DNA of 64,000 nt from Arthrobacter sp. SLBN-112 (GCF_006715225.1 NZ_VFMU01000001.1:4278001-4342000), one strand, 5' to 3'; shown: positions 50,453 through 60,211, counted from the first letter of the stretch. Made by a program: numbers and translations. Notes: generated by a model not told the origin, from the sequence alone.

Positions 50453-51823
50453 TTAAGCGTTGGCCTTGATGGCGGCGGCCAGGACATCCAGGCCGTCGTT
50501 CAGCAGCTCGTCGGTAATGACCAGCGGCGGCAGCAGGCGGATGACGTTGCCGTAGGTGCCGCAGGTGAGGATGATGACGCCTTCCTTGAGGCAGGCGGCG
50601 GCAACAGCTTTGGTCAGTTCCGGGTTGGGCTCCTTGGAGCCGGCCTGGACAAGTTCGACGGCGAGCATGGCGCCGCGGCCGCGGACGTCACCGATCACGG
50701 CGGTGCCGGCAGCGGCGAGTTCGGTCTGCAGGTCGCGGAGCCGCCCGAGGGCGAGTTCCTCGATGTGGCGGGCGCGGCCGTTCAGGTTGTACTCCTCCAT
50801 GGATCCGATGGAGGCGAGGGCTGCGGCGCAGGCCACCGGGTTTCCGCCGTAGGTGCCGCCGAGTCCGCCCGGGTGCACGGCGTCCAGCAGGTCCGCGCGG
50901 CCGGTGATGGCGGACAGCGGCATGCCGCCGGCGATGCCCTTGGCCATCGTCAGGATGTCCGGGACAACGCCCTCGTGGTTCACGGCGAACCATTCACCGG
51001 TGCGGCAGAAGCCGGACTGGACCTCGTCCGCGATGAAGACGATGCCCTTGTCCTTGGCCCAGGCGGCCAGCGCGGGGAGGAAGCCTTCGGCCGGGACGAT
51101 GAAGCCGCCCTCACCCTGGATGGGCTCGATGATGATCGCGGCCACCTGGTCGCCGCCGATCTGCTTCTCGATCATGGTGATGGCGCGCTTGGCGGCCTCG
51201 GCACCGGTGATGGCGGGGTTTTCCTCGCGGTACGGGTAGCTCATGGGCATCCGGTACACCTCGGGCGCGAACGGCCCGAAGTTGGTCTTGTACGGCATGG
51301 CCTTGGCGGTCAGCGCCATGGTCAGGTTGGTACGGCCGTGGTAGGCGTGGTCGAAGGCGACGACGGCGTCCCGGCCGGTTGCCAGGCGGGCTACCTTGAC
51401 GGCGTTTTCCACGGCTTCGGCGCCCGAGTTGAAGAGGACGGTGCGCTTCTCGTGGTCGCCCGGGGTGAGGCGGTTCAGCTGCTCGGCGACCGCCACGTAG
51501 CCTTCGTAGGGGGTGACCATGAAGCAGGTGTGGGTGAAGTGCTCCACGGCTTCCTTGACGGCACCGACGACGGCGGGATCGGACGCTCCCACGCTGGTCA
51601 CGGCAATGCCGGAGCCGAGGTCGATGAAGGAGTTGCCGTCGACGTCGTGGATGATCCCGCCGTCGGCGTCTGCAACGTAGACCGGGACGCTGGAGGCGAC
51701 GCCGGCAGCCACCACGGACTTGCGGCGTTCGGTCAGTGCCACGGACTTGGGGCCCGGGAAGTCGGCCTGGACGTTGCGCTTCTGCTCCAGGCGGTAGGTG
51801 ATGTCTGATGCGGTGGTGGTCAT
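50453..51823 (-). CDS. gabT: 4-Aminobutyrate aminotransferase
   Basis: A PLP enzyme that moves the amino group of GABA to 2-oxoglutarate, giving succinic semialdehyde. The 456 residues contain NSGAEAVENAVKVAR, AYHGRTNLTMALT, EPIQGEGGF, the aspartate in FIADEVQSGFCRTG, and the PLP lysine K295 in LTMAKGIAGGMPL. It lies 54 nt downstream of an aminobutyraldehyde dehydrogenase that would make GABA, and is read with it. Start ATG at 51823 follows AAAGAAA, a weak ribosome binding site. Confidence 0.94.
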   Translation of the reverse strand: MTTTASDITYRLEQKRNVQADFPGPKSVALTERRKSVVAAGVASSVPVYVADADGGIIHDVDGNSFIDLGSGIAVTSVGASDPAVVGAVKEAVEHFTHTCFMVTPYEGYVAVAEQLNRLTPGDHEKRTVLFNSGAEAVENAVKVARLATGRDAVVAFDHAYHGRTNLTMALTAKAMPYKTNFGPFAPEVYRMPMSYPYREENPAITGAEAAKRAITMIEKQIGGDQVAAIIIEPIQGEGGFIVPAEGFLPALAAWAKDKGIVFIADEVQSGFCRTGEWFAVNHEGVVPDILTMAKGIAGGMPLSAITGRADLLDAVHPGGLGGTYGGNPVACAAALASIGSMEEYNLNGRARHIEELALGRLRDLQTELAAAGTAVIGDVRGRGAMLAVELVQAGSKEPNPELTKAVAAACLKEGVIILTCGTYGNVIRLLPPLVITDELLNDGLDVLAAAIKANA

Positions 51824-51877
51824 GGTGTTTCTTTCTTTGCTAAAAGGGGCGCCCGTGGGGAAAATCAGGCGGCTGGG

Positions 51878-53308
51878 TTATGCATCAAGGGCACTCATCA
51901 CGTGCTTGATGCGCGTGTAGTCCTCCACGCCGTACATGGAGAGGTCCTTGCCGTAGCCGGACTGCTTGAAGCCGCCGTGCGGCATTTCGGCGGTGAGCAG
52001 GATGTGGGTGTTGATCCAGACGGCGCCGAAGTCCAGGTCGCGGCTCAGCCGCATGGCGGTGCCGTGGTTGCTGGTCCAGACGCTCGATGCCAGGGCGTAG
52101 TCCACGTCGTTGGCCATGGCCACCGCTTCTTCTTCGCTGCTGAACTTCTGCACCGTGATGACCGGTCCGAAGGTCTCCTTCTGCACCACGTCGTCGGTCT
52201 GCTTGGCTCCGGTGATGATGGTGGGTTCGAAGAAGTAGCCCTTCTCCCCCGCCCGGTGGCCGCCGGTCTCGATCCGGCAGTTGGCCGGCAGGTTCTCCAC
52301 CACGGAGGTGACGGCATTGAAGTGGTTCACGTTGTTCAGCGGTCCGAAGTAGTTGTCTTCGTCGTTCTGGGAGCCGGTGTGCAGGGTCCTGGTGTGCTCC
52401 ACCATGGCGGCCACGACGTCGTCGTGCACGGATTCGTCCACCAGCACGCGGGTGATGGCGGTGCAGTCCTGGCCGGCGTTGAAGAAGGCGAACTCGGCGA
52501 TGGCCGCGGCGCTCTTCTTGATGTCGGCGTCCTTGAACACGATGGCCGGAGCCTTGCCGCCCAGTTCCAGGTGCGCGCGCTTGAGGCTCTTGGCGGCACC
52601 GGAGGCAACAGCGATGCCGGCGCGGACCGAACCGGTGATGGACACCAGGCCGGGGACCTTGTGCTCCACCATCATGGCGCCGGTTTCGCCGGTGCCGAGC
52701 ACCACGTTCAGGACGCCGGCAGGGAAGATGTCGCCCGCCAGGCGGGCCAGGACCAGGGTGGATTCGGGGGTGGTGTCGGACGGCTTCAGGACCACCGTGT
52801 TGCCGGCCGCGAGCGCGGGACCAATCTTCCAGATGGCCATCAGGAACGGGTAGTTCCAGGGGGCTACCTGGGCCACGACGCCGATGGGTTCGCGGCGGAC
52901 GTAGGAGGTGTGGCCCTCGAAGTATTCACCCGCGGACTTGCCTTCAAGGATGCGGGCGGCGCCGGCGAAGAAGCGCAGCTGGTCGGCACCGGCGGCAACT
53001 TCCTCGGAGGCGATCAGCGAGCGGACCTGGCCGGTGTTGCGGTGTTGGGCTTCGACGAGTTCGTCGCTGTTGGCCTCGATGGCGTCGGCGAGCTTGAGCA
53101 GCATCAGCTGTCGCTGGCCCGGGGTGACATGCTTCCAGGTCCTGAAGGCGTCCTTGGCAGCCGCCATGGCGGCATCGACGTCCGCCTGCACGGAGACGGG
53201 GGCGTGCGCCACCACTTCGCCGTTGGTGGGGTTGACCACGTCCAGCAGGGTGGTGCCGGCGGGGGTGACGAACTTCCCGTTGATGAAGTTCTGCAAGGTT
53301 TGGACCAC
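51878..53308 (-). CDS. Aminobutyraldehyde (gamma-) dehydrogenase
   Basis: An aldehyde dehydrogenase that oxidises 4-aminobutyraldehyde to GABA, by family pattern and by its place before gabT. The 476 residues have APWNYPFLMAIWKIGPALA, base E248 in HLELGGKAP and nucleophile C282 in FFNAGQDCTAITR, with the N-terminal FINGKFV of the PatD/betaine-aldehyde group. I chose GTG 53308 (VVQTLQNF) because AGAGG lies 9 nt upstream; a TTG at 53317 is longer. Divergent from the PucR regulator, which probably controls it. Confidence 0.88.
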   Translation of the reverse strand: MVQTLQNFINGKFVTPAGTTLLDVVNPTNGEVVAHAPVSVQADVDAAMAAAKDAFRTWKHVTPGQRQLMLLKLADAIEANSDELVEAQHRNTGQVRSLIASEEVAAGADQLRFFAGAARILEGKSAGEYFEGHTSYVRREPIGVVAQVAPWNYPFLMAIWKIGPALAAGNTVVLKPSDTTPESTLVLARLAGDIFPAGVLNVVLGTGETGAMMVEHKVPGLVSITGSVRAGIAVASGAAKSLKRAHLELGGKAPAIVFKDADIKKSAAAIAEFAFFNAGQDCTAITRVLVDESVHDDVVAAMVEHTRTLHTGSQNDEDNYFGPLNNVNHFNAVTSVVENLPANCRIETGGHRAGEKGYFFEPTIITGAKQTDDVVQKETFGPVITVQKFSSEEEAVAMANDVDYALASSVWTSNHGTAMRLSRDLDFGAVWINTHILLTAEMPHGGFKQSGYGKDLSMYGVEDYTRIKHVMSALDA

Positions 53309-53464
53309 GGTGTGCAACCTCTTTCGTAAGGGCCATCGGCGGCCGGGCGGAGACCAGGACGGATGGATGGAACTGCCTTGAGCCTATGCCAGCGCCCAAG
53401 TCGGGTGAATAGCCACCTGCACACCCTTGCCAAAGAGGTTTAGTGCGGTTGCCCAGCTCACGTT

Positions 53465-53470
53465 TATCCT
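53465..53470 (+). promoter_or_regulatory. -10 box of a predicted leaderless promoter (pucR-type gene)
   Basis: TATCCT, 6 nt before the ATG at 53477; the 168-base gap to the aldehyde dehydrogenase holds both divergent promoters. Confidence 0.5.
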
Positions 53471-53476
53471 TGCTTC

Positions 53477-54913
53477 ATGGCCATTTCCCTTGCTGCCCTG
53501 GTGGGCGTATCGTCCCTGAAGCTGTCAAAAGCGGGCGTGGCGGAGACTACCTGGAACCAGGACATCAACTGGGTCGCTGTCACCGAACTGGAGGATCCGC
53601 AGCGGTTCCTCAACGGCGGGGAGCTGGTCCTCACCACCGGCCTGCGCCTGCGCTCCGCCCCCGAGCAGCGCCGCTTTGTCCGCCAGGTGCAGCGGGCCGG
53701 CGCGGTGGGCATCGGATTCGGCGTGGGCCTCTCGCATGAAGCGGTGCCGCCGGCCCTGCTCGCGGAGGCCAACCGGTGGGGCCTGCCCGTGGTGGAAGTG
53801 CCGTACGAGACCCCTTTCATCGCCATCACCAAGCTTGTGGCCGACGCGCAGTCCGCGGACCACTACGCCAAGCTGGAACGGCTGATCGCCGGCCATCAGG
53901 TCCTGGCGCGGGCACTGCTGACCGGCGGCGGCGTGGCCGAACTGTTGAAGAACCTGGGCGGCATGCTCCGCACGGATGTTGCCCTCACGCAGTTCACGGC
54001 GCAGCTGTACAACAGCAGCACCGCCAGCCCGTCAGCGGACACCTGGTCCAGCTATCCCGTCCCCACCGGCCGCCGTGATGCCTGCACGCTGTGGGTGCGC
54101 CAGCCGTTCGAGGACACGGGCATCATCGGCTACGCGCAGAACCTGATCAGCGTGGAGTTGAACAACATGGTCAAGCAGCGGCAGGCCCAGCGCGCCCTCT
54201 GCGGCCAGGTGCTGGAGGACGTGATCCACGGGGCGCTCGAGACCAGCGAGGCCCAACGCCGCCTGGCCGGCGTGGGCGTAAACAGCACCCGCAAGAATGT
54301 GGTGCTGCTGGCCGTGTCGGCCGCCCACGGCAAGGCCCTGGGCAGCACCTCCGTGCCGCTGGAACTGGAGAAGGCGGTTGCCGCCGTGGTGGGCAAGGAC
54401 CTGGTGCTGGTGGTCAATGACGACGGCGGGACGGCACCGGCGCTGGCACGGAAGCTCAGCGACCACCTCGCCGAGGCCGGGATCCACGCCACGATCGGCA
54501 TCGGCGGGGCCTATACCAAGCCGAACGGCCTGCGCTGGAGCTACTTCGAGGCCCGGGACGCCGCGAGCCACGGCCTGCCGGTCAACGAACCTGAGCGGCT
54601 CAGCCTGACCTCGCTGCTGCTGGCCAGCGAGGATGTGCCGCTGGCGGACATGGCGCACGAGTCCCTGAACCCGCTGCGGTCCTTTGATGCCGCGCACGGT
54701 TCGGAGTTGATGGCCACGCTGGAGAGCTACCTGAACAACAACGGCTCGGTGGCCGCGGTGGCGGAGGAACTCACGCTGCACCGCAACACGGTCCGGTACC
54801 GGCTGGCCCAGATCACCGAACTCACCGGGTACGACCCCGCCGTCACCGCCGACCGGGTGCAGCTGTGGCTCGCCCTGGCGGTGGCCCGGTTGTCGGCACG
54901 CCAAGGCAAGTAG
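53477..54913 (+). CDS. PucR-family transcriptional regulator of the GABA genes
   Basis: A 478-residue regulator with the N-terminal PucR sensory domain (LEDPQRFLNGGELVLTTGLRL, GVGLSHEAVPPALLAEANRWGLPVVEVP), a middle GGDEF-like region, and the C-terminal PucR helix-turn-helix (LESYLNNNGSVAAVAEELTLHRNTVRYRLAQITELTGYD in two parts). PucR relatives act on purine, GABA or polyamine genes. Its divergent position next to the aminobutyraldehyde dehydrogenase-gabT operon makes it the likely regulator. Leaderless start predicted. Confidence 0.9.
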   Translation: MAISLAALVGVSSLKLSKAGVAETTWNQDINWVAVTELEDPQRFLNGGELVLTTGLRLRSAPEQRRFVRQVQRAGAVGIGFGVGLSHEAVPPALLAEANRWGLPVVEVPYETPFIAITKLVADAQSADHYAKLERLIAGHQVLARALLTGGGVAELLKNLGGMLRTDVALTQFTAQLYNSSTASPSADTWSSYPVPTGRRDACTLWVRQPFEDTGIIGYAQNLISVELNNMVKQRQAQRALCGQVLEDVIHGALETSEAQRRLAGVGVNSTRKNVVLLAVSAAHGKALGSTSVPLELEKAVAAVVGKDLVLVVNDDGGTAPALARKLSDHLAEAGIHATIGIGGAYTKPNGLRWSYFEARDAASHGLPVNEPERLSLTSLLLASEDVPLADMAHESLNPLRSFDAAHGSELMATLESYLNNNGSVAAVAEELTLHRNTVRYRLAQITELTGYDPAVTADRVQLWLALAVARLSARQGK

Positions 54914-54929
54914 CCAGGAAGCAGGCAGG

Positions 54930-56570
54930 TCAGATGACGCCGTGGCCCAACAGGTCCCGCGATTTCTTCCACGCTTTCCGGAAGTCGGCCTGGGCCGCCA
55001 GCATTCGTTCTTCCTGCTGGTTGAGCAGCTGGGCATAGATGCCTGCGGTGGTTGCCCCGGTGTCATCGGCGGCGATGCCGGCCAGCAGGTCTCGGGCCAC
55101 GGCGGCGTCCTGGAACCGGCCCAGGATCTTTTGTTGCCTGCGGGCGGCCTTTGCCACCTTGCCTGCCCGCTTGCCGTGCACCAGCACGGCCGATTCAGCC
55201 ACATGGCGCAGCCGCTTGGCGTCCTTGCGGACGCGGTGGAGGGCCAGCTCCTGTTCCCTGCCGCGCCGTGCGCGCTTTACCGCCTTGCGCGAGCGCCGCA
55301 GCCGTTTGGCCGCTTTGTCCACCGCCTTCGCCGCGGCCCGCCGCCCGGGCCGTACCGCTTCGGCACGCACTGGCGGGCTGTCGCGGAAGTCCTCGAGCTT
55401 GTCCAGAAGCCGGAAGTAGCGGTCAGTGCCCAGGGCTTCCTGCAGGAGCCGGTATGCGGCATCGTAATCGGTGCTTGTGCGCTCCTCCAGCCGTGTCGTT
55501 GCCTCCGCAATGCCTTCCCCGGGCGGCAGGCCGGCCAGCTGTCCGCGGAGCTGCTCCCTCAGGACCTCGGCGTCACGCGGCTGCCCCAGCAGCTGGCCCA
55601 GCCACTTCAGCTCGTTCCGCAGCTTGCGGACCGGCGATGCCCGGTAGAGCCTGCCGTAAGCACCCAGCACCGAACGGATCCGGCGCGCTGCCGAGCGCAT
55701 GGCGTGGACTGCCTCGGGTTCCTCGCCCCGGACGGCGGCATCGCTGGCAAGGATCTGGTCAATCTGCGCGCCCACGTAGACGGTGACGACGGCGGCTGCC
55801 GGCGCACGCTTTCCGGCCAGCAGGGCCGGGCTGCTTTCGGCCGTGGCGGTGCCGCCGGTTTCCCCACTTCGAGCTTCCCCACCTCCGGCTTCTTCACCGG
55901 CGGAGGCGCGCTTCGCGGCCGCCTTGCCGGCTTTTTTGTCATCGCCCAGTGCCCGGGCCAGTTTGGAGGCGTGGCCGGCCGGGCGGGCACCGGCAGCGGC
56001 GAGCAGTTCCTCCACGGGCCCAAAGAGGCCGGGATCACCGTGGACCAGTTCCAGTTCCCACTCGCGCCACTGCTGCCGGGTGGCCGCCGCCTTGTCCCGG
56101 TCCTGGAGCCGTTCGGCGGTCACCTGGTCATCCGCGAGGTCGGCGAGGTGCACGCCGTCGTCGCCGTACAGGGGGTAGGTGGTGCGCCGGGTTTCCAGGC
56201 GGACCACCGGCACCGGGGCGGCACCCCGAAGGTAGGCGTGCAGGTGGGTGAGCAGGGCGTCCGGGACGACGTCGGGCCGGCCCAGGGGTGCGTGCAGTTC
56301 CGTGCGGTGCTGCGGCCCTTCCCCGGCCGCGGCAGCTTGTGCCGGCAGCTTCAGGTGCCAGCCGGCGTCCTTCCCGCCGGTGCGGCGGCGCAGCGTGATG
56401 CGCCGGGCGGCGAGGGCATGCTTTGGCGTGTCGAAGTACACCGCCTCCAGGAGGTCGGTATGCGGCGCGCCTGTCCGGGCCACCCCGGCCGCCTGCTCAA
56501 GCGCGGGCACTGCGGCGCCGGCGTCGACGTCGTACTTCTTCTCGATTTCCAGTCCCCGGGAAGCTTCCAC
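54930..56570 (-). CDS. CYTH-CHAD domain protein
   Basis: A 546-residue protein. The N-terminal CYTH domain (about 5-215) is a triphosphate tunnel enzyme fold with the metal motif LEIEKKYDV and the strand residues YFDTPKHALAARRITLRRRTGG, GWHLKLP. An Ala/Gly/Glu-rich linker (about 216-268) follows. The CHAD domain (about 270-546) is rich in His/Arg (AVHAMRSAARRIRSVLGAYG, HRVRKDAKRLRHVAE) and binds polyphosphate in known cases. CYTH-CHAD proteins are thought to act on inorganic polyphosphate or triphosphate. GTG start with GGAAGG; convergent to the PucR gene with 16 nt between. Confidence 0.9.
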   Translation of the reverse strand: MEASRGLEIEKKYDVDAGAAVPALEQAAGVARTGAPHTDLLEAVYFDTPKHALAARRITLRRRTGGKDAGWHLKLPAQAAAAGEGPQHRTELHAPLGRPDVVPDALLTHLHAYLRGAAPVPVVRLETRRTTYPLYGDDGVHLADLADDQVTAERLQDRDKAAATRQQWREWELELVHGDPGLFGPVEELLAAAGARPAGHASKLARALGDDKKAGKAAAKRASAGEEAGGGEARSGETGGTATAESSPALLAGKRAPAAAVVTVYVGAQIDQILASDAAVRGEEPEAVHAMRSAARRIRSVLGAYGRLYRASPVRKLRNELKWLGQLLGQPRDAEVLREQLRGQLAGLPPGEGIAEATTRLEERTSTDYDAAYRLLQEALGTDRYFRLLDKLEDFRDSPPVRAEAVRPGRRAAAKAVDKAAKRLRRSRKAVKRARRGREQELALHRVRKDAKRLRHVAESAVLVHGKRAGKVAKAARRQQKILGRFQDAAVARDLLAGIAADDTGATTAGIYAQLLNQQEERMLAAQADFRKAWKKSRDLLGHGVI

Positions 56571-56693
56571 AGCCGTCCTTCCGCACCACCTGGTCTGTGC
56601 CAGGCCCTCCGACAGTCCGTTCGAAGTCTATTGCAGCGGCCCCGGACCGGGAGAGGTTGACCACAAAAGGACAAACATCAAACGTCTAACCTT

Positions 56694-56699
56694 TAGGCT
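56694..56699 (+). promoter_or_regulatory. -10 box of a predicted leaderless promoter (CynX/NimT gene)
   Basis: TAGGCT, 7 nt before the ATG at 56707. The AT-richer run upstream (56663-56693) may hold the operator for the FadR-type regulator two genes on. Confidence 0.55.
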
Positions 56700-56706
56700 G
56701 GACAGT

Positions 56707-58020
56707 ATGCCCGCCACTCCCCCCTCTTCGCCACCTTTAGCCACCCAGGCAGCCGCGGCCGGCCCAAGCGCTCCCGCAACCGGGACGATGCCTGCCAAGC
56801 CGCGCTCCGCCGTCGTGTTCGGCGTGATCGGCCTGGTGCTGATTGGGCTCAATCTTCGGGCGGGCATCACCGGGGCGTCCGCCCTGCTGCACGATCTCCA
56901 GGCGGTGCTGGGTTACGGGGCGCTGGTAGCGGCCATCATTCCGTCCATCCCCACGCTCTGCTTCGCGGTGGCGGGCGCCGCCACTTCCTGGCTCACCGGC
57001 AGGGTGGGGGTGGAGAAGGCGATCCTGCTGTCCCTGGCCCTGCTGGCCGGCGGCCTGCTGCTGCGCGGCATCCCCGCCACCGGCATGCTCGTGGCCGGCA
57101 GCGTGGTGGGCATGTCCGGCCTGGCAATCTGCAACGTGGCCATGCCGTCCTTCATCCGCGAACACTTCGCCTCGCGCACCTCGCTCATGACCGCCGTCTA
57201 CACGGTGACCATGACCACCGGCGGCACGCTCACCTCCGTCGCGGTGGTGCCGCTGGCCCACGCCCTGGGGTCTCCTTCGGCCGCGGTGGGCGCCGTGGGC
57301 ATCGCCGCGGTGGCGGCCTTCCTGGGTTTCCTGCCCGTGGCGTTGCACGCCCACCGGAATACCGTCCGAAGCACCGCCGGCCACGTCTCCCCCTGGCCGC
57401 TGCTGCGGACCCGCAAAGGCCAGCTCCTCACCGCGATCTTCACGCTGCAGGCCCTTCTCGCCTATGCCCTGCTGAGCTGGTTCCCGTACATGCTCACCAC
57501 CATGGGGATGAGCGCCTCGGACAGCGGGCTGATGTTCGGGCTCATGCAGCTGGTCTCCGTGCCGGCCGGCATGGTGCTGATCGCCATCGGCTCCCGCCCC
57601 GGGATGCTGCGTCCGGCGTTCTACCTGGTGAGCATCACCATGGCCGTGGGCATCCTGGCGCTCCTGTTCCTGCCCGTGGGCCTGGCGGCCATCCCCGCCG
57701 TCCTGCTGGGCTTTGGTTTGGGCATCTTCCCGCTGGTGATGGTCATGATCAGCCGCAGCGGCACCAGCACCTCCGAAACCACTGCGCTGTCCACGCTGGC
57801 CCAGTCCTCGGGGTACCTGCTGGCCACGGCGGGTCCGTTCGGCATGGGACTGCTGCACAGCGCCACCGGCGGCTGGATCCTGCCGCTGGCCCTGCTGCTG
57901 GCGCTGGCCCTGGTCCAGATCGTGGTGTCCCACCTGATTACCGGCCGCGCAATGTCCGGCAAGACCGCAGGCACTGCCCAGGGCGCTGTTCCGGCCGGCA
58001 CTGGGGACGGAAGGAAGTAG
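56707..58020 (+). CDS. CynX/NimT-type MFS transporter
   Basis: A 437-residue major facilitator with 12 helices. The start GLNLRAGITGASALLHDLQ, IPSIPTLCFAVAGAATSWLTGRVGVEKAI, and GFGLGIFPLVMVMISRSG are typical of the cyanate/2-nitroimidazole transporter group, whose real substrates are mostly unknown. Start at ATG 56707 with a -10 box 7 nt upstream; a longer frame from 56248 lacks a start signal. The stop is 3 nt before the GTG of a FadR-type regulator, so they form an operon. Confidence 0.9.
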   Translation: MPATPPSSPPLATQAAAAGPSAPATGTMPAKPRSAVVFGVIGLVLIGLNLRAGITGASALLHDLQAVLGYGALVAAIIPSIPTLCFAVAGAATSWLTGRVGVEKAILLSLALLAGGLLLRGIPATGMLVAGSVVGMSGLAICNVAMPSFIREHFASRTSLMTAVYTVTMTTGGTLTSVAVVPLAHALGSPSAAVGAVGIAAVAAFLGFLPVALHAHRNTVRSTAGHVSPWPLLRTRKGQLLTAIFTLQALLAYALLSWFPYMLTTMGMSASDSGLMFGLMQLVSVPAGMVLIAIGSRPGMLRPAFYLVSITMAVGILALLFLPVGLAAIPAVLLGFGLGIFPLVMVMISRSGTSTSETTALSTLAQSSGYLLATAGPFGMGLLHSATGGWILPLALLLALALVQIVVSHLITGRAMSGKTAGTAQGAVPAGTGDGRK

Positions 58021-58023
58021 CCC

Positions 58024-58704
58024 GTGTCCCTGAGCCCGTCAGTCCGCCCGCCACTCGCCGCCGAAATCACGGCCAAGCTGCGGGACATGGTCCACACCGG
58101 CGAGTGGGCCCTAAACGAGCGCATCCCTTCGGAGCCCGAGCTCATGGCCCGGCTTGGCGTCTCCCGCGGAACCCTCCGCGAAGCAGTCAAGGCCCTCGCC
58201 CACGGCGGCATGCTGGAGGTCCGGCGCGGGGACGGCACCTACGTGCGCGCCACCAGCGAGATGTCCGGTGCCGCGCAGCGGATGTACCGGGACCACACCG
58301 AGCAGCACATCCTGGAGGTGCGGCTGGGCCTGGATACGCAGGCTGCCCGGCTGGCGGCACGGAATGCAACGGATCAGGACGTCACCGCCCTGCGTGCCCT
58401 CCTCACCAGCCGGGACCAGGCCTGGAACAACGGTGACTTTGAGGCCTGGGCGGACGCCGACTGGCACTTCCACGAGGGCATCGCGAGGGCGTCCGGCAAC
58501 CCGCTGCTGCACGAGCTCTACGCCAGCTTCGGAACAGTGTTCCACCAGGATCTCCTCAAACAGCAGCGCCGGCCCGGCTTCAACGGTCTTCCGCGGGACG
58601 GCCACGAGACGCTCCTGGATGCGGTCGAACGGCGGGACGAAGACGCTGCCGTGGCCACGGTGAACCGGAACCTGAACTCCTGCGCGGAGTGGCTGGCGGA
58701 GTAG
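58024..58704 (+). CDS. FadR/GntR-family regulator
   Basis: A 226-residue regulator. The N-terminal GntR winged helix is clear (LAAEITAKLRDMVHTGEWALNERIPSEPELMARLGVSRGTLREAVKAL) and the C-terminal FCD ligand domain shows EVRLGLDTQAARLAARNATDQD, DWHFHEGIARASGNPLLHELY and DGHETLLDAVERRDEDAAVATVNRNL, with metal-binding-type Asp/His positions. GTG start at 58024. It probably regulates the CynX/NimT-type carrier before it in answer to the transported compound. Confidence 0.92.
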   Translation: MSLSPSVRPPLAAEITAKLRDMVHTGEWALNERIPSEPELMARLGVSRGTLREAVKALAHGGMLEVRRGDGTYVRATSEMSGAAQRMYRDHTEQHILEVRLGLDTQAARLAARNATDQDVTALRALLTSRDQAWNNGDFEAWADADWHFHEGIARASGNPLLHELYASFGTVFHQDLLKQQRRPGFNGLPRDGHETLLDAVERRDEDAAVATVNRNLNSCAEWLAE

Positions 58705-58852
58705 TCCCGCCGGCCGGCCATGACGGCGGTTTGTTTGGCCCGGGGTTTCTACCCGACCCAAACCATCAGTAGGCTTACCATCTGACGAAGGATGTTCTGC
58801 CCTGCACTGCACTCCGCGGCGCAGGGCACCCTCCGGACGATGAGGAGTTCCC

Positions 58853-60130
58853 ATGGCGCGATTAACACGCCTCAATGAGCAGGAACTGGGCAACGAGTCC
58901 CCCCGGGCGGCGCGGGCCGCCGATGTGGAGGCCGGCGCGAGGCCGGCTGACGGTGCACCCGCTCAAGCGGGGCAGCAAGGCGGCGCACCCCGCCAGGGGC
59001 AGCGCCTCGGCCCGATCAGCAAACCGCAGGGGTCCCGGCCGCCGGGCGCACTGTGGTCCGACGGCCTGGGCAAGGTGGGCACCCGTGCGGCCCAGATCCT
59101 GCTGATCCTGGCTGTCGCCACCGTATCCGTCTTCGCGCTGATGCAGATCAAGCTCCTGGTGATCCCGGCCCTGATTGCCCTGATCCTGGCCGCAGCAATC
59201 GGCCCGTTCGTGAACATGCTCCGCCGGCGAGGGATACCGGGGGGCCTGGCCACCGGCATGGCATTCGTGGCGCTGCTGGTGATCCTGGCCGGCGTGTCCA
59301 CCGTCATCTACTTCTCAGTGCGGAACCAGTGGGGCGAACTGGCGGCACAGGCTTCCTCCGGCCTGGACGAGCTGGAGCAGTTCCTGCTGACGGGGCCAAT
59401 CCCCATTGAACAGGAGCAGCTCAACCAGGCACGGGAGTCGGTGGTGCAGTTCGCCACCAGCAGCCAGGTTCGCTCCGGCGCGGTCACCGGACTGTCTGTG
59501 GTGACCGAGTTCATTGCCGGGGCCAGCCTCATGGTGGTCATCCTGTTCTTCTTCCTCAAGGACGGCGCCAAAATCTGGGACTTCTTCCTCCGCCCCTTTT
59601 CAGGCCAGCGTGAAGCCAAGCTGCGCCGCTCGGGCCGCCGCACCCTTGAGGTCCTGGGCGGCTATGTCCGGGGCACCGCAATCGTTGCCCTGGTGGATAC
59701 CGTGGCCATCGGGGCGGCCCTGCTGATCATGCAGGTGCCGCTGGCCATTCCACTGGCCATCATCGTCTTCATTACCGCCTTCATCCCGCTCGTGGGCGCA
59801 ACCATCGCCGGCATCCTTGCCGCCCTGGTGGCGCTCGTGGCGAACGGCCCGGTGGTGGCCCTCATCGTGGTGGCCGTCGTCGTGGCGGTGAACCAGCTGG
59901 AGGGCGACCTCCTGCAGCCGATCGTCATGGGCAAGTCCCTCCAGCTTCACGCCCTGGTGATCCTCATGGCCTTGACTGCCGGCACCATCCTGGCCGGGAT
60001 CGTGGGTGCGGTCCTGTCCGTCCCGCTGGCGGCCGTGGCCTGGGCGATCATCCAGGTGTGGACGGCGGAAGACCCCAACCTGAAGGACATGAACCCGGAC
60101 CTGCCGCCGCCCAATACCCAACCGGTGTAG
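58853..60130 (+). CDS. AI-2E-family transporter
   Basis: A 425-residue membrane protein of the AI-2E (YdiK/PerM) family, members of which export autoinducer-2 or act as Na+/H+ antiporters. A polar N-terminal tail of about 70 residues precedes eight helices. Typical segments are LMQIKLLVIPALIALILAAAIGPF, VVILFFFLKDGAKIWDFFLRPF, LGGYVRGTAIVALVDTV, ITAFIPLVGATIAGILAALVALV, and VAVVVAVNQLEGDLLQPIVMGKSL. GAGGAG lies upstream. Single gene with its own terminator. Confidence 0.9.
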   Translation: MARLTRLNEQELGNESPRAARAADVEAGARPADGAPAQAGQQGGAPRQGQRLGPISKPQGSRPPGALWSDGLGKVGTRAAQILLILAVATVSVFALMQIKLLVIPALIALILAAAIGPFVNMLRRRGIPGGLATGMAFVALLVILAGVSTVIYFSVRNQWGELAAQASSGLDELEQFLLTGPIPIEQEQLNQARESVVQFATSSQVRSGAVTGLSVVTEFIAGASLMVVILFFFLKDGAKIWDFFLRPFSGQREAKLRRSGRRTLEVLGGYVRGTAIVALVDTVAIGAALLIMQVPLAIPLAIIVFITAFIPLVGATIAGILAALVALVANGPVVALIVVAVVVAVNQLEGDLLQPIVMGKSLQLHALVILMALTAGTILAGIVGAVLSVPLAAVAWAIIQVWTAEDPNLKDMNPDLPPPNTQPV

Positions 60131-60154
60131 CAGCGACCCCAGCAGCAGACAAAG

Positions 60155-60186
60155 CGGCGGCCCGGCACTTACGTGCCGGGCCGCCG
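60155..60186. terminator. Terminator between AI-2E transporter and the next gene
   Basis: A 14-bp perfect stem (CGGCGGCCCGGCAC/GTGCCGGGCCGCCG) with loop TTAC between converging genes. Confidence 0.75.
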
Positions 60187-60211
60187 TCGTCCGCTCTGTA
60201 CCGGCTGGCTG

